Notes under the pieces: model-generated | Seen by the model: only the letters and a program-made list of their open reading frames with translations | Databases searched by the model: none | What the model was told of the DNA's origin: nothing | Shown here: positions 8,031 through 15,264 of the stretch, piece by piece | How the letters are laid out: each line of letters starts with the position of its first letter | Position numbering within the stretch: the first letter of the stretch is position 1 | Translations under genes and position numbers: made by a program | Assembly (NCBI GenBank): GCA_018644665.1 | Contig: JABGQA010000059.1 | Span: forward strand, 1 to 34,838 | DNA length: 34,838 bases | Origin: Candidatus Poribacteria bacterium | GTDB taxonomy: Bacteria; Poribacteria; WGA-4E; GCA-2687025 | Direction of reading: 5' to 3'

Positions 8031-8804
8031 GTGGAATTGAGAGTCGCCGGGGCGCAGATGGCGGTCGGCCGCGACATCGCCGCCAACGCCGAGACAATAG
8101 GCCGCGCCATCGAGTTCGCCCGTGAGGAGGGCGCCGACATCCTCCTCACGCCGGAGGGGTCGCTGAGCGGGTACACGCACGAGTTCGAGCAACCGGCCGC
8201 GGAGGCCGCGCTCAAGGAGGTCGTTGGGGCCGCGACGGAAGCGGGCATCGCCCTGGCGCTGGGGACGTGCTTCGTCGAACCCGACGACGGTAAGTGCTAC
8301 AACCAGGTTCGGCTCTACGCGGCCGACGGCGAGTACCTGGGCTTCCACAGCAAGACACTGCGCTGCGGCTCCATGACGAAGCCGACCAAGGGCGAGATCA
8401 ACCACTACGCCGCGAGCCCGCTCCGCACGTTCGACGTGAAGGGCGTCACCGTCGGCTCGCTCATCTGCAACGACCTGTGGGCCAATCCCGGCTGCACCCC
8501 AATGCCCGATCCACACATGACCCAGCAGCTCTCGGAGATGGGCGCCCGTGTGATCTTCCACGCCATCAACGGCGGCCGTAGCGCGAGCGAGTGGTCCGAC
8601 GTGGCGTGGAACTACCACGAGTCGAACCTGCGCATGCGCGCGCAAGCCGGCGGAGTGTGGATCGTCCCCGTGGACAACTGCCACCCCACCGACGTGCGCT
8701 GTTCATGCCCATCCGGTGTGATCGACGCGAGCGGCCAGTGGGTCGCGCAAGCGGCGGTCAAGGGTGAGCAGTTCTTCGCGCACACCATCGACTTGGGTGA
8801 ATGA
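8031..8804 (+). CDS. Carbon-nitrogen hydrolase (nitrilase superfamily)
   Basis: A 257-aa amidohydrolase-type enzyme with the full catalytic set: Glu E42 in TPEGSLSGY, Lys K108 in HSKTLRCG and nucleophile Cys C146 in LICNDLW. The length fits a single-domain superfamily member. These enzymes cleave non-peptide C-N bonds in amides, carbamoyl compounds or nitriles in the cytoplasm. The start is GTG, with GGGGAGA six bases upstream; the short gap from the PhyH gene suggests one transcript and related substrates. No signal peptide. It ends ten bases from the convergent gene at 8815. Confidence 0.92.
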   Translation: MELRVAGAQMAVGRDIAANAETIGRAIEFAREEGADILLTPEGSLSGYTHEFEQPAAEAALKEVVGAATEAGIALALGTCFVEPDDGKCYNQVRLYAADGEYLGFHSKTLRCGSMTKPTKGEINHYAASPLRTFDVKGVTVGSLICNDLWANPGCTPMPDPHMTQQLSEMGARVIFHAINGGRSASEWSDVAWNYHESNLRMRAQAGGVWIVPVDNCHPTDVRCSCPSGVIDASGQWVAQAAVKGEQFFAHTIDLGE

Positions 8805-8814
8805 TCCAGGCGGC

Positions 8815-9429
8815 CTAGCTGTCCTCAGTGCGCGCTCTGGCGTGTTCCTCCGCGAGTTGCGTCTGCTCGCGGCCAAGGTCACGCAACTGGTCGGCGAGTC
8901 CCTTCACCTCGTCGGTTGACAGGTCGTTGCGGTGCAGCCGCTCCGCCAGTACCTGCATCTGGCCACCGAGTTCGGCGATCTTGCTTTCCACGTCGTCGAG
9001 GCCGGGCGAGTCCTCGCTGGCGTCGTGCGTGTCTTGCGTGTCTTGCGTGTCTTCCGGCGCGACTTCCCGCAGCAGCGCGCCTACTCTCTCCGTCGTTATC
9101 TCTCCGGCGAAGTTCGGCTGGAAGTTGATGATGCGGTGCTCCGAGCCCATCGCTTCCACATCGGGTCCGATGTATCCCGCTACCTGCGCGCACGCCGCGC
9201 GCAACTCCGGCCACGACGCCTCGTCCGTCAGCGCGACGAAGAACCCCTCGCCGGCGACCTCCAATTCGACGAGGCGGGACAGCGCCGCGTTGTACTGTCT
9301 CGCGGCGTGCGCCTCGCTTCCCCCTTCGACGTCCGTCAACTCCGAGTGTTCCGCCAGATCGGCGATCGTCTCCAACAGGCCGTGAATGCGGCGCAACTCC
9401 GCGCGCGCCCTTCGACTGAGCAAAGCCAT
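8815..9429 (-). CDS. Hypothetical acidic soluble protein coupled to an ECF sigma factor
   Basis: A 204-aa protein with no recognised domain and no membrane helix or signal peptide. The N-terminal half looks globular and helical with hydrophobic strands. An acidic low-complexity linker at about residues 125-142 contains a TQD-type triplet repeat. The C-terminal third (about 145-198) is charged, heptad-like and probably a coiled coil. Its ATG lies one base after the stop of the sigma factor gene, so translation is very likely coupled. Such a position is typical of anti-sigma factors, but the usual membrane anchor, zinc motif or helix bundle signature is not seen. The role as a sigma regulator is inference from position. 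Confidence 0.6.
   Translation of the reverse strand: MALLSRRARAELRRIHGLLETIADLAEHSELTDVEGGSEAHAARQYNAALSRLVELEVAGEGFFVALTDEASWPELRAACAQVAGYIGPDVEAMGSEHRIINFQPNFAGEITTERVGALLREVAPEDTQDTQDTHDASEDSPGLDDVESKIAELGGQMQVLAERLHRNDLSTDEVKGLADQLRDLGREQTQLAEEHARARTEDS
9022..9054. repeat. Short 9-bp tandem repeat inside the sigma-coupled gene
   Basis: Unit GTCTTGCGT is present twice exactly (9031-9039, 9040-9048), with a diverged copy before (9022-9030) and a partial copy after. On the coding strand it encodes Thr-Gln/His-Asp triplets in an acidic linker. Copy number could vary without frameshift. Confidence 0.7.
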
Positions 9430-9430
9430 C

Positions 9431-10000
9431 TCACACGTCCTTCCATGTCGCTAGCTGCGTTCGCAGCTTCTGTTTACCGACGCGCAGGCGCCACTTCACC
9501 GTCGTCAGCGGGATGTCCAGAAACGCGGCGATCCGCTGCTGAGGCATCTCGCTCCAGTAGTGCAGCCGTAGCGGCGTCTGAAGTTCCTCGGGAAGGGAAT
9601 CCATTGCCTTCATCAGAGCCCGATACTCCTCGGCTTTGACGACCTCCGCGCCGACCGGACGAGGACTAGACGCGCCGATAGGAACCGACTCCATGTCCCC
9701 GTGCGGGGTGACGCGTTTCTCCCCGCGCAGGTACTGCGTCGCGCGCCTCCGAGTGACTGCGTGTAGCCATGCCGCGAACCGCGACGCGTTACGGAGCGAT
9801 TTCAGCGAACGGTACGCCAGCAGGAGCGAGTCCTGCGCGATGTCCTCTGCCGCGGAGTTACGTCCCACGTACCGTTCCGCGAGCGTGACCATGGCCGGGC
9901 GATAGCGACGGGCGAGTTCACCGAACGCGTCGGTCCCGCCGCTGACCGCGAGGCGCACGAGGTCCTCGTCGCTATACTCCGACCAAGCGTCATTGCTCAC
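9431..10000 (-). CDS. ECF-subfamily RNA polymerase sigma factor
   Basis: A 189-aa sigma-70-like factor. Region 2 lies in residues about 25-95 (ELARRYRPAMVTLAERYVG, then AEDIAQDSLLLAYRSL and the FAAWLHAVTRR segment that contacts the -10). Region 4 lies at about 128-180, with the helix-turn-helix MPQQRIAAFLDIPLTTVKWRLRVGKQKL that reads the -35. Regions 1 and 3 are absent, as in ECF sigmas. The start is GTG with GGGAG upstream; the stop is one base from the next ATG, so the partner gene at 8815-9429 is co-translated. The stimulus is unknown. Confidence 0.95.
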   Translation of the reverse strand: MSNDAWSEYSDEDLVRLAVSGGTDAFGELARRYRPAMVTLAERYVGRNSAAEDIAQDSLLLAYRSLKSLRNASRFAAWLHAVTRRRATQYLRGEKRVTPHGDMESVPIGASSPRPVGAEVVKAEEYRALMKAMDSLPEELQTPLRLHYWSEMPQQRIAAFLDIPLTTVKWRLRVGKQKLRTQLATWKDV

Positions 10001-10121
10001 AGGGGTCTCCCGCGCTTCACCTTGCTAGAGTCGTCCCCAGGCGAAAGGAGAGCGGAATCGCGAGGGCCGCCGCGCGACGGCTCCACCGCTAGAGTGCAAC
10101 CGACCGCCTTTCGGCGTCCAT

Positions 10122-10143
10122 ACGCGGCCTGTTCGGGCCGCGT
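10122..10143. promoter_or_regulatory. Strong GC hairpin in the divergent region
   Basis: Perfect inverted repeat ACGCGGCC / GGCCGCGT with a 6-base loop. No T-tract follows on either strand. It may end or attenuate a transcript from either side, or bind a regulator. Confidence 0.35.
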
Positions 10144-10168
10144 CCCGCTACGGAACGACACACGACGG

Positions 10169-10180
10169 CCGGGCGCCCGG
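10169..10180. promoter_or_regulatory. 12-bp palindrome just upstream of the -35
   Basis: CCGGGCGCCCGG is self-complementary over all 12 bases and ends nine bases before the TTGACG element. The position suits an activator or repressor site for the downstream catabolic cluster, but GC-only palindromes arise easily in such DNA. Confidence 0.25.
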
Positions 10181-10189
10181 GCCTGATAG

Positions 10190-10218
10190 TTGACGCTGAC
10201 CGACCCGGACGCTAGGGT
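10190..10218 (+). promoter_or_regulatory. Sigma-70-like promoter for the Gfo/Idh/UxuA cluster
   Basis: TTGACG (10190-10195) matches five of six -35 consensus bases and is followed, after an ideal 17-base spacer, by TAGGGT (10213-10218), which keeps TA and the final T of the -10. It faces the gene at 10439 and would leave a leader of roughly 210 bases. Confidence 0.45.
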
Positions 10219-10438
10219 GGCGATCGTGAGGGCTCGGCGGCTTCTGAGCGACCCCGTCGATGCGTCACGGGAGAGGCCTGATTGCCCCGCTGGCCGCTAC
10301 ATATACGGCGCTAGACCACGTCCACACGCGGCGAACCAGGGACTTCCTGATGGATTCCGGCGCCGCATCGCTAGGGCGGGCGGTAGCCGCAGGGGAGAAC
10401 CCTCCGCGTCGGAGCAGGCCGCGTAAGGGGATGACAAG

Positions 10439-11434
10439 ATGAGCGTGTACCGCGTCGGGATCGTCGGCCTCGGTCTGGGCAAGCAACGGGCCGGCGGATA
10501 CTTGCGGAACTCCAACGCGCGGACAGCCGCCGTCTGCGACACGGACGCCGACCGACTCCGCGCCTTCGTCGCCGAGCACGACGGCGTGCGCCCGTACGCC
10601 GACTACGAGGAGATGCTGGACGCCGAAGATCTCGACATCGTGAACGTGTCGACCCCGGACTGGATGCATCTCGACCACGCCTCGATGGCCCTACAGCGTG
10701 GGCGGCACGTGCTCCTGGAGAAGCCGATGGTGCGCTCTCTCGATGAGGCGGACGCGCTCATACGCGCCGTCGAGGAGAGCGGCCGTGCGCTGATGGTGGG
10801 CCAGAACTACCGGCGCATTCCCATGTCGGTCCTGGCGAAGCGCCTGCTCGCGGAGGGCGCCCTCGGCGACCTGTTCTACGCCGCCTCCGAGACGTTCCAG
10901 CACAAGCGCCGACAGTTCGCGCGCTCGCCCTGGTACGCGAGCGCCGAGCACCCACGCGCCGCCCTCCTCGGCACGGGCATTCACGCCGTCGATCTCCTGC
11001 GCTGGCTCATCGGTGAGGTCGAGGAAGCGTCCGCGTACGGCAACCACATCGCCTATCCCGAGTTCCCAGGCGACGACTTCACGATGGTGCAGTACCGCTT
11101 TGTGAATGACGTCGTCGGCCGGGTCGGTGTCGGCTATGGGACGGTGCTGCCGCGCGGCGAGGGAGGCATGACGCTCCAGCTGTACGGCTCGCGGGGAAGC
11201 CTCGTGAACGAACGCTACTACACCGGCGAGCCGGGCGAAGGCGAATGGATCCACGAGCAGGCGCCGCCGGTGCAGAACACGTTCTGGCAGGAAGTCGACT
11301 ACTTCATCGAGTGCCTTGACGCGGGCGTCGCTCCGGCGGTCGATGTGCGTGAAGGCGCGCGGAATGTCGCCGCGTGCCTCGCGGGCGTGCAAGCCGCGGC
11401 CACGGGAAGGCCGGTCAAGCCGAAGAGGTACTGA
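10439..11434 (+). CDS. Gfo/Idh/MocA family oxidoreductase (canonical EKP)
   Basis: A 331-aa NAD(P)-dependent dehydrogenase. The Rossmann glycine motif is GIVGLGLG (residues 7-14), the catalytic-type motif is E94-K95-P96, and the second-domain histidine is kept in GTGIHAVDLLRW. It is presumably a sugar or sugar-acid dehydrogenase in the cytoplasm. AGGGG lies eight bases before the ATG. It is the first gene of a five-gene plus-strand cluster that ends with a mannonate-dehydratase-like enzyme, and the only one of the cluster's three family members that keeps the lysine. The substrate cannot be told from sequence. Confidence 0.92.
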   Translation: MSVYRVGIVGLGLGKQRAGGYLRNSNARTAAVCDTDADRLRAFVAEHDGVRPYADYEEMLDAEDLDIVNVSTPDWMHLDHASMALQRGRHVLLEKPMVRSLDEADALIRAVEESGRALMVGQNYRRIPMSVLAKRLLAEGALGDLFYAASETFQHKRRQFARSPWYASAEHPRAALLGTGIHAVDLLRWLIGEVEEASAYGNHIAYPEFPGDDFTMVQYRFVNDVVGRVGVGYGTVLPRGEGGMTLQLYGSRGSLVNERYYTGEPGEGEWIHEQAPPVQNTFWQEVDYFIECLDAGVAPAVDVREGARNVAACLAGVQAAATGRPVKPKRY

Positions 11435-11462
11435 GGCGTCGCACGGATGGACAAGGGGAGAT

Positions 11463-11942
11463 ATGAGCAAGTCCGACGAGCGCGTGGTACGTCTACGCAT
11501 TGTGTGCCTGGGCCCGCCGGACCCGATGGCGCACGACGCGGAGTTCGGCGTGCAGGACAAGAAGCGCACGATCGCGGAGCGCCCGTTGGACGCAAACGGG
11601 GACGTCCACTTCGACATCGAGGCGCGTGCGCAGTGGCACGAGCAGAAGGAGCGCCCGAACTTCCTCGGCCCGTGGACGAACGGCACGGTCGACGAGCGGT
11701 TCCTCTATCTCGCCTGGAGCCCGCTGGATCCCGATGCCTCCGGCGGTCGGCGTATGAAAATCCACCTGAAGTCGATTACATGGGAGCAGATTGAGGACGC
11801 GGCCGCGCCCGGACACGTCCTGGTGGCGCGCGTGAACGGCCGTGACTCGAAGGGCGGTCTCGCCTGCGCGTCCGTGCCGCTCTTGGACGATGGGTGGGAA
11901 CTCGCACGCCTGGACGACTTCGACGCGATTGAGCCCGCGTAG
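11463..11942 (+). CDS. DUF5990 family protein
   Basis: A 159-aa protein that matches the pattern I associate with DUF5990: an opening strand RLRIVCLGPP, a later FGVQ segment, a central stretch with FLGPWTNGTVDERFLYL, and the GRRMKIHLKSITWEQI segment. The family's function is unknown; members are small, soluble and single-domain. A longer in-frame start at 11316 lies inside the preceding gene and lacks a ribosome binding site, while this ATG has GGGGAG four bases upstream. It lies between two oxidoreductase genes and is probably cotranscribed with them. Its tie to sugar metabolism is only positional. Confidence 0.75.
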   Translation: MSKSDERVVRLRIVCLGPPDPMAHDAEFGVQDKKRTIAERPLDANGDVHFDIEARAQWHEQKERPNFLGPWTNGTVDERFLYLAWSPLDPDASGGRRMKIHLKSITWEQIEDAAAPGHVLVARVNGRDSKGGLACASVPLLDDGWELARLDDFDAIEPA

Positions 11943-12026
11943 GATGTGACCCGCCGCCGCCGGTCCGCAGCGCCAGGGCCTCCGCTTGTTCGCCAGGGCT
12001 GGAGGGGCTATCTTCCCGGCCTAACC

Positions 12027-12049
12027 GCTCCGCAGCGCGGAGCAGGAGG
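12027..12049 (+). promoter_or_regulatory. Hairpin abutting the Shine-Dalgarno of the second oxidoreductase
   Basis: GCTCCGC (12027-12033) and GCGGAGC (12037-12043) form a 7-bp stem with a 3-base loop, and the AGGAGG ribosome binding site (12044-12049) begins on the very next base. A stem in this position can modulate ribosome access. It also bears on the start choice: GTG at 12050 has no spacing from AGGAGG, whereas ATG at 12062 has twelve bases. Confidence 0.4.
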
Positions 12050-12061
12050 GTGAATCGCCTG

Positions 12062-13054
12062 ATGGACAGGGCGCGCGTCTGCATCGTCGGGACCGGGTGG
12101 ACCGCCACGAACCATTTCGCCGGGTATGCCGCCTTGCCGGACAAGGCACAGGTTGTCTCGGTAGTGGCGCGTTCCGACGCGTCTGCGGCGAAGGCCGCCG
12201 AGTGGGGCGTTCCGCGCATCCATCGCGACTATGACGCTGCGCTCAAGGACGGCGAGATACAGGCGATGGACCTGTGCGTCCCCCACGCGCTCCACGCGGG
12301 CATGGCGGAGGCGGCGCTCGAATCCGGCCGCCACGTGATGACCGAGACGCCGACGTGCATCACCCTCGAAGAGTGCCGGCGCCTACGCGTGGCGTTGCGG
12401 CTGCACCCGGACCTTGTCGCGGCTACGGGTCACATCGTCCGCGTGTGGCGCACGTACAGCCACGCCAAACGGATCGCGGAGAGCGGCGGCCTCGGGCGCA
12501 TATTCCACGCCACTTCCGACTACACGCACAAAGCCCCCGAAGGCGAATACCCGAGCCGAGACACGTGGGGATGGAACCCACTGATGACGGGCCGCCTGAG
12601 CATCGCCTACCACAGCGTCGACCTGCTCCGCTGGATCGTGGGCGACGTCGACGAGGTCTGGGCGGACTATAACGACGAGGCGAAGGTCGCGGTCCTGCGA
12701 TTCAAGAACGGTGCCCTCGGCCATGTGCTCACGAGCGGCTCCGTCGCGCATCCGTACATCCTCTCCCTACAAGTGCGCGGGCTGGAGGGGTCGGTGTTCT
12801 GCTACTGGGAGGAAGACGTCCTGCGTGGGCACTACCACCGGAGCATCGAGTGGAGTCCCGACGAGCTGGAACGGCAGCCGATGCACGGGCGCGGCTCCAC
12901 GGAGTGGAAGGACGAGATGGAGGCGTTCGTCGACGCCATTCGCGACGGATCTGAGACCCCGTGTCCGATGCTGGACGGGATCGCTACGGTAGAGACGTGC
13001 ATCGCCATCGACCAGGCTATGACGGTGCGGTCGCCTGTGCGCGTGAGGAGCTGA
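12062..13054 (+). CDS. Gfo/Idh/MocA family protein with ETP in place of EKP
   Basis: A 330-aa protein with the Rossmann motif CIVGTGWTA at the start and a second domain with SIAYHSVDLLRWIVG, so the fold is clearly this dehydrogenase family. The usual EKP motif reads E95-T96-P97, which removes the conserved lysine. It may therefore act with altered chemistry or as a binding subunit. The start was taken at ATG 12062 because the GTG four codons earlier touches the Shine-Dalgarno directly; that longer form (from 12050) cannot be excluded. It ends four bases before the next gene, a second ETP member, suggesting paired function. Confidence 0.88.
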   Translation: MDRARVCIVGTGWTATNHFAGYAALPDKAQVVSVVARSDASAAKAAEWGVPRIHRDYDAALKDGEIQAMDLCVPHALHAGMAEAALESGRHVMTETPTCITLEECRRLRVALRLHPDLVAATGHIVRVWRTYSHAKRIAESGGLGRIFHATSDYTHKAPEGEYPSRDTWGWNPLMTGRLSIAYHSVDLLRWIVGDVDEVWADYNDEAKVAVLRFKNGALGHVLTSGSVAHPYILSLQVRGLEGSVFCYWEEDVLRGHYHRSIEWSPDELERQPMHGRGSTEWKDEMEAFVDAIRDGSETPCPMLDGIATVETCIAIDQAMTVRSPVRVRS

Positions 13055-13058
13055 CTGC

Positions 13059-14231
13059 ATGAGCGCCCTTAGAATCGCCGTCGTGGGCACGGGCGGACGC
13101 GCGCAGACGCATCTGTCGACGATCAAGAAGCTGCACGACCTGTACACGCTTTGCGCCGTGTGCGACGCCGACCCTACCCGCGCCGAGGAAAACGCCGCCA
13201 AGTGGGGAGCCGCTGGCTACGCCGATGTGCGCTCCTTGCTCGATGCCGAAAAGCCCGACGTCGTGTTCATCGTCGTGCCACCGGACGCGCACCACGTCAT
13301 CGCCACCCTGAGCGCCGAGCGTGGCGCGCACGTTATCACGGAAACGCCGATTACGACGACGTTGGGCATGGCGGACGCCATGATCGACGCGTGCATCCGC
13401 CACGGCGTAAAGCTGGAGGTGTCCGAGAACGTGTGGCGCTGGCCGCACGAACGCCTCAAGCGCATGATCGTAGATGCCGGAGTCATCGGCGAGGTCACGC
13501 ACGCACGCCTCTGGTACGCGTCGGGCAGCTACCACGGCTTCAACGGCGTGCGCACGTTGGTTCGGAGCGAGGGGACCCGCGTGTCAGGCTATGGCGGCAC
13601 GGTCGCGGTTCCGGCCTACACGGACACTGCTGGGAATCGCGTCGGCGGGCAGGACTGGGAGAGCGGCGTCGTCGAGTTCGAGAGCGGGGTGGCGTGCCTC
13701 TACGAGTTCCCGCCGCGCGGTCATCGGAACAACCTGTGGGAGATCGAGGGCACGGGCGGCCAGTTGGTGGGGCGCGAAGTATATGTGTATGATGGTGAAA
13801 ACCGCGTCAGACATGTGATAGAGGATGTTGTCGGGGAAGTGGACGGCCGGCCCACGCTTGACGCCGTCCGGCTAGAGACGCATCCCGACCTGCAATGGGA
13901 GAACCCGTTCCGCCGGTACGGCCTGCGCGACATGGACGACATCAGCCGCGCCCAGATACTCGGTGGGATGCACGACGCGGTGACGACGGGACGAGACCCC
14001 GAATACGGCGCGGGGAACGGTAGATGGGACCAGGAACTGTGCATCGCCGTCAGGGAGAGCGCGATGCGCGACGGCAGTTGGGTGGATGTCCCGCTGACCG
14101 GCAGCCTTCTCCACGAGGATCGTCAGCATGAGGAGTTCCGCGGGCGGTACGGGCATGACCCGTCCGACGTGGAAGCCCTCGCGAACGTGATGTTCCCGCG
14201 CACGGGTGTGCGCAGGACAACCGGAGCATAG
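13059..14231 (+). CDS. Second Gfo/Idh/MocA family protein with ETP in place of EKP
   Basis: A 390-aa protein. The nucleotide-binding start is AVVGTGGRAQTH (residues 7-18) and the motif region reads HVITETPITTT with E95-T96-P97, at the same residue numbers as in the preceding protein. The C-terminal domain is longer than usual (by about 50 aa). It lacks the GxH...DLLRW helix of the other family members here; that region instead reads around GGQDWESGVVEF. So both lysine and histidine of the usual active site appear missing. GAGGAG lies eight bases before the ATG. The next gene starts two bases after its stop, so this is one operon. Enzymatic activity is uncertain. Confidence 0.87.
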   Translation: MSALRIAVVGTGGRAQTHLSTIKKLHDLYTLCAVCDADPTRAEENAAKWGAAGYADVRSLLDAEKPDVVFIVVPPDAHHVIATLSAERGAHVITETPITTTLGMADAMIDACIRHGVKLEVSENVWRWPHERLKRMIVDAGVIGEVTHARLWYASGSYHGFNGVRTLVRSEGTRVSGYGGTVAVPAYTDTAGNRVGGQDWESGVVEFESGVACLYEFPPRGHRNNLWEIEGTGGQLVGREVYVYDGENRVRHVIEDVVGEVDGRPTLDAVRLETHPDLQWENPFRRYGLRDMDDISRAQILGGMHDAVTTGRDPEYGAGNGRWDQELCIAVRESAMRDGSWVDVPLTGSLLHEDRQHEEFRGRYGHDPSDVEALANVMFPRTGVRRTTGA

Positions 14232-14233
14232 AG

Positions 14234-15217
14234 ATGATTCAGATCGCCGAAGTGTTCTCGCCGCAACAGGAAAGCCTGGCCAGGATGGTCAAGCAGTGCG
14301 GCGTCGAACACGTTGTCGCTATGATCAACCTGCGCCCCAAGGAAGGCGCCAGCGACGACGAGCAGCCGTGGAGCTACGAATCCCTCGCCCGCGTTGACGA
14401 GGAGTACAACGAGGCGGGATTCGAAATGGCGGTCATTGAGAGCCGACCGCCGATGCACAAGACAAAGCTCGGACTCGACGGCCGCGACGAAGAGATCGAG
14501 GTCATCTGCGAATTCATCCGCAACATGGGGCGCGTCGGCATACCCTGTTGGTGCCCGGAGTTCATGGCGGGCGGGGTGCAGGTTCTTCGGACGTCCACGG
14601 ACATCGTCTCGCGCGGCGGCGCGTTGGTGACCGGCTACGACCACGCGATAATGAGCAAGGAGCCTCTCACGGAATACGGCGAGGTTTCCGAGGACAAGAT
14701 GTGGTCGAACCTCGAGTACTTCCTCGAGCGTGTCGTCCCGGTCGCGGAGACTGCGGACGTGAAGCTGGCCATGCACCCGGACGATCCGCCGCTGTCGCCT
14801 ATCCGTGGTATCGCGCGCATCATGTCCAGCGTCGACAACTACCAGCGCATGATTGACCTTGTGCCGAGCGCCCATAACGGCGTCGCGCTGTGCCAGGGCA
14901 ACTTCGGGCTGATGACGAACGACCTGCCGGCCGCCATCCGGCGTTTCGGGGCGGACGACAAGATCCACTTCGTCCACTTCCGCGACGTGCGCGGCACGAA
15001 CAGGAAGTTCGAGGAGACCTTCCACGACGACGGCCAGACGGACATGTACGCCTGCATGAAGGCGTACAAGGACATCGGATACGAGGGCGTCTGTCGTCCC
15101 GACCACGTCCCGACGATGGAAGGCGACGATAACGACCGCCCGATGTATTCGTCCATCGGACGGCTGTTCGCCATTGGCTACCTGAAGGGCCTGCAAGAGT
15201 CGGTCTACCGCACGTAG
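14234..15217 (+). CDS. Mannonate dehydratase-like (UxuA family) TIM-barrel enzyme
   Basis: A 327-aa enzyme of the UxuA type. Candidate metal-site and active-site segments are present in order: H181 in AMHPDDPPLSP, C220 in LCQGNFG, H248 in VHFRDVRG, and D290-H291 in RPDHVPTMEG. UxuA removes water from D-mannonate to give 2-keto-3-deoxygluconate in hexuronate breakdown, using a divalent metal. The protein is shorter than E. coli UxuA (about 394 aa) but within reach of shorter Gram-positive forms, so related sugar acids are possible substrates. GGAG precedes the ATG. The upstream oxidoreductases would fit fructuronate/mannonate-type redox steps. It ends the cluster. Confidence 0.85.
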   Translation: MIQIAEVFSPQQESLARMVKQCGVEHVVAMINLRPKEGASDDEQPWSYESLARVDEEYNEAGFEMAVIESRPPMHKTKLGLDGRDEEIEVICEFIRNMGRVGIPCWCPEFMAGGVQVLRTSTDIVSRGGALVTGYDHAIMSKEPLTEYGEVSEDKMWSNLEYFLERVVPVAETADVKLAMHPDDPPLSPIRGIARIMSSVDNYQRMIDLVPSAHNGVALCQGNFGLMTNDLPAAIRRFGADDKIHFVHFRDVRGTNRKFEETFHDDGQTDMYACMKAYKDIGYEGVCRPDHVPTMEGDDNDRPMYSSIGRLFAIGYLKGLQESVYRT

Positions 15218-15240
15218 CCGGACACGCTCCCAACCGGTCA

Positions 15241-15264
15241 GGCGGGCGTCATCTATCGCCCGCC
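15241..15264. terminator. Hairpin between convergent genes
   Basis: Perfect 8-bp stem GGCGGGCG / CGCCCGCC with an 8-base loop, 23 bases past the UxuA-like stop. It also spans the stop codon of the convergent lectin gene, encoding that protein's last Gly-Gly-Arg. No T-tract on either side, so its action as a bidirectional terminator is inferred from position. Confidence 0.4.

Larger units (their letters stand above)
10001..10438. other. Divergent intergenic region with hairpins and a promoter
   Basis: About 440 bases between the sigma factor (minus) and the Gfo/Idh cluster (plus), with no gene I can support. It contains the octamer GCTAGAGT twice (10024-10031, 10088-10095) and the similar GCTAGGGT at 10211-10218. 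It also holds a strong 8-bp stem (10122-10143), a perfect 12-bp palindrome (10169-10180) and a sigma-70-like promoter (10190-10218); the last three are listed separately. Confidence 0.5.

Noticed and set aside
10691..11686. 331-codon minus-strand open frame opposite a Gfo/Idh gene
   Set aside because: Shadow of a canonical dehydrogenase; no family features and it crosses the boundary of two real genes.
14123..15196. 357-codon minus-strand open frame opposite the UxuA-like gene
   Set aside because: Composition is Val/Arg/His-rich with no recognisable motif, and the plus strand carries a clear enzyme with conserved residues.
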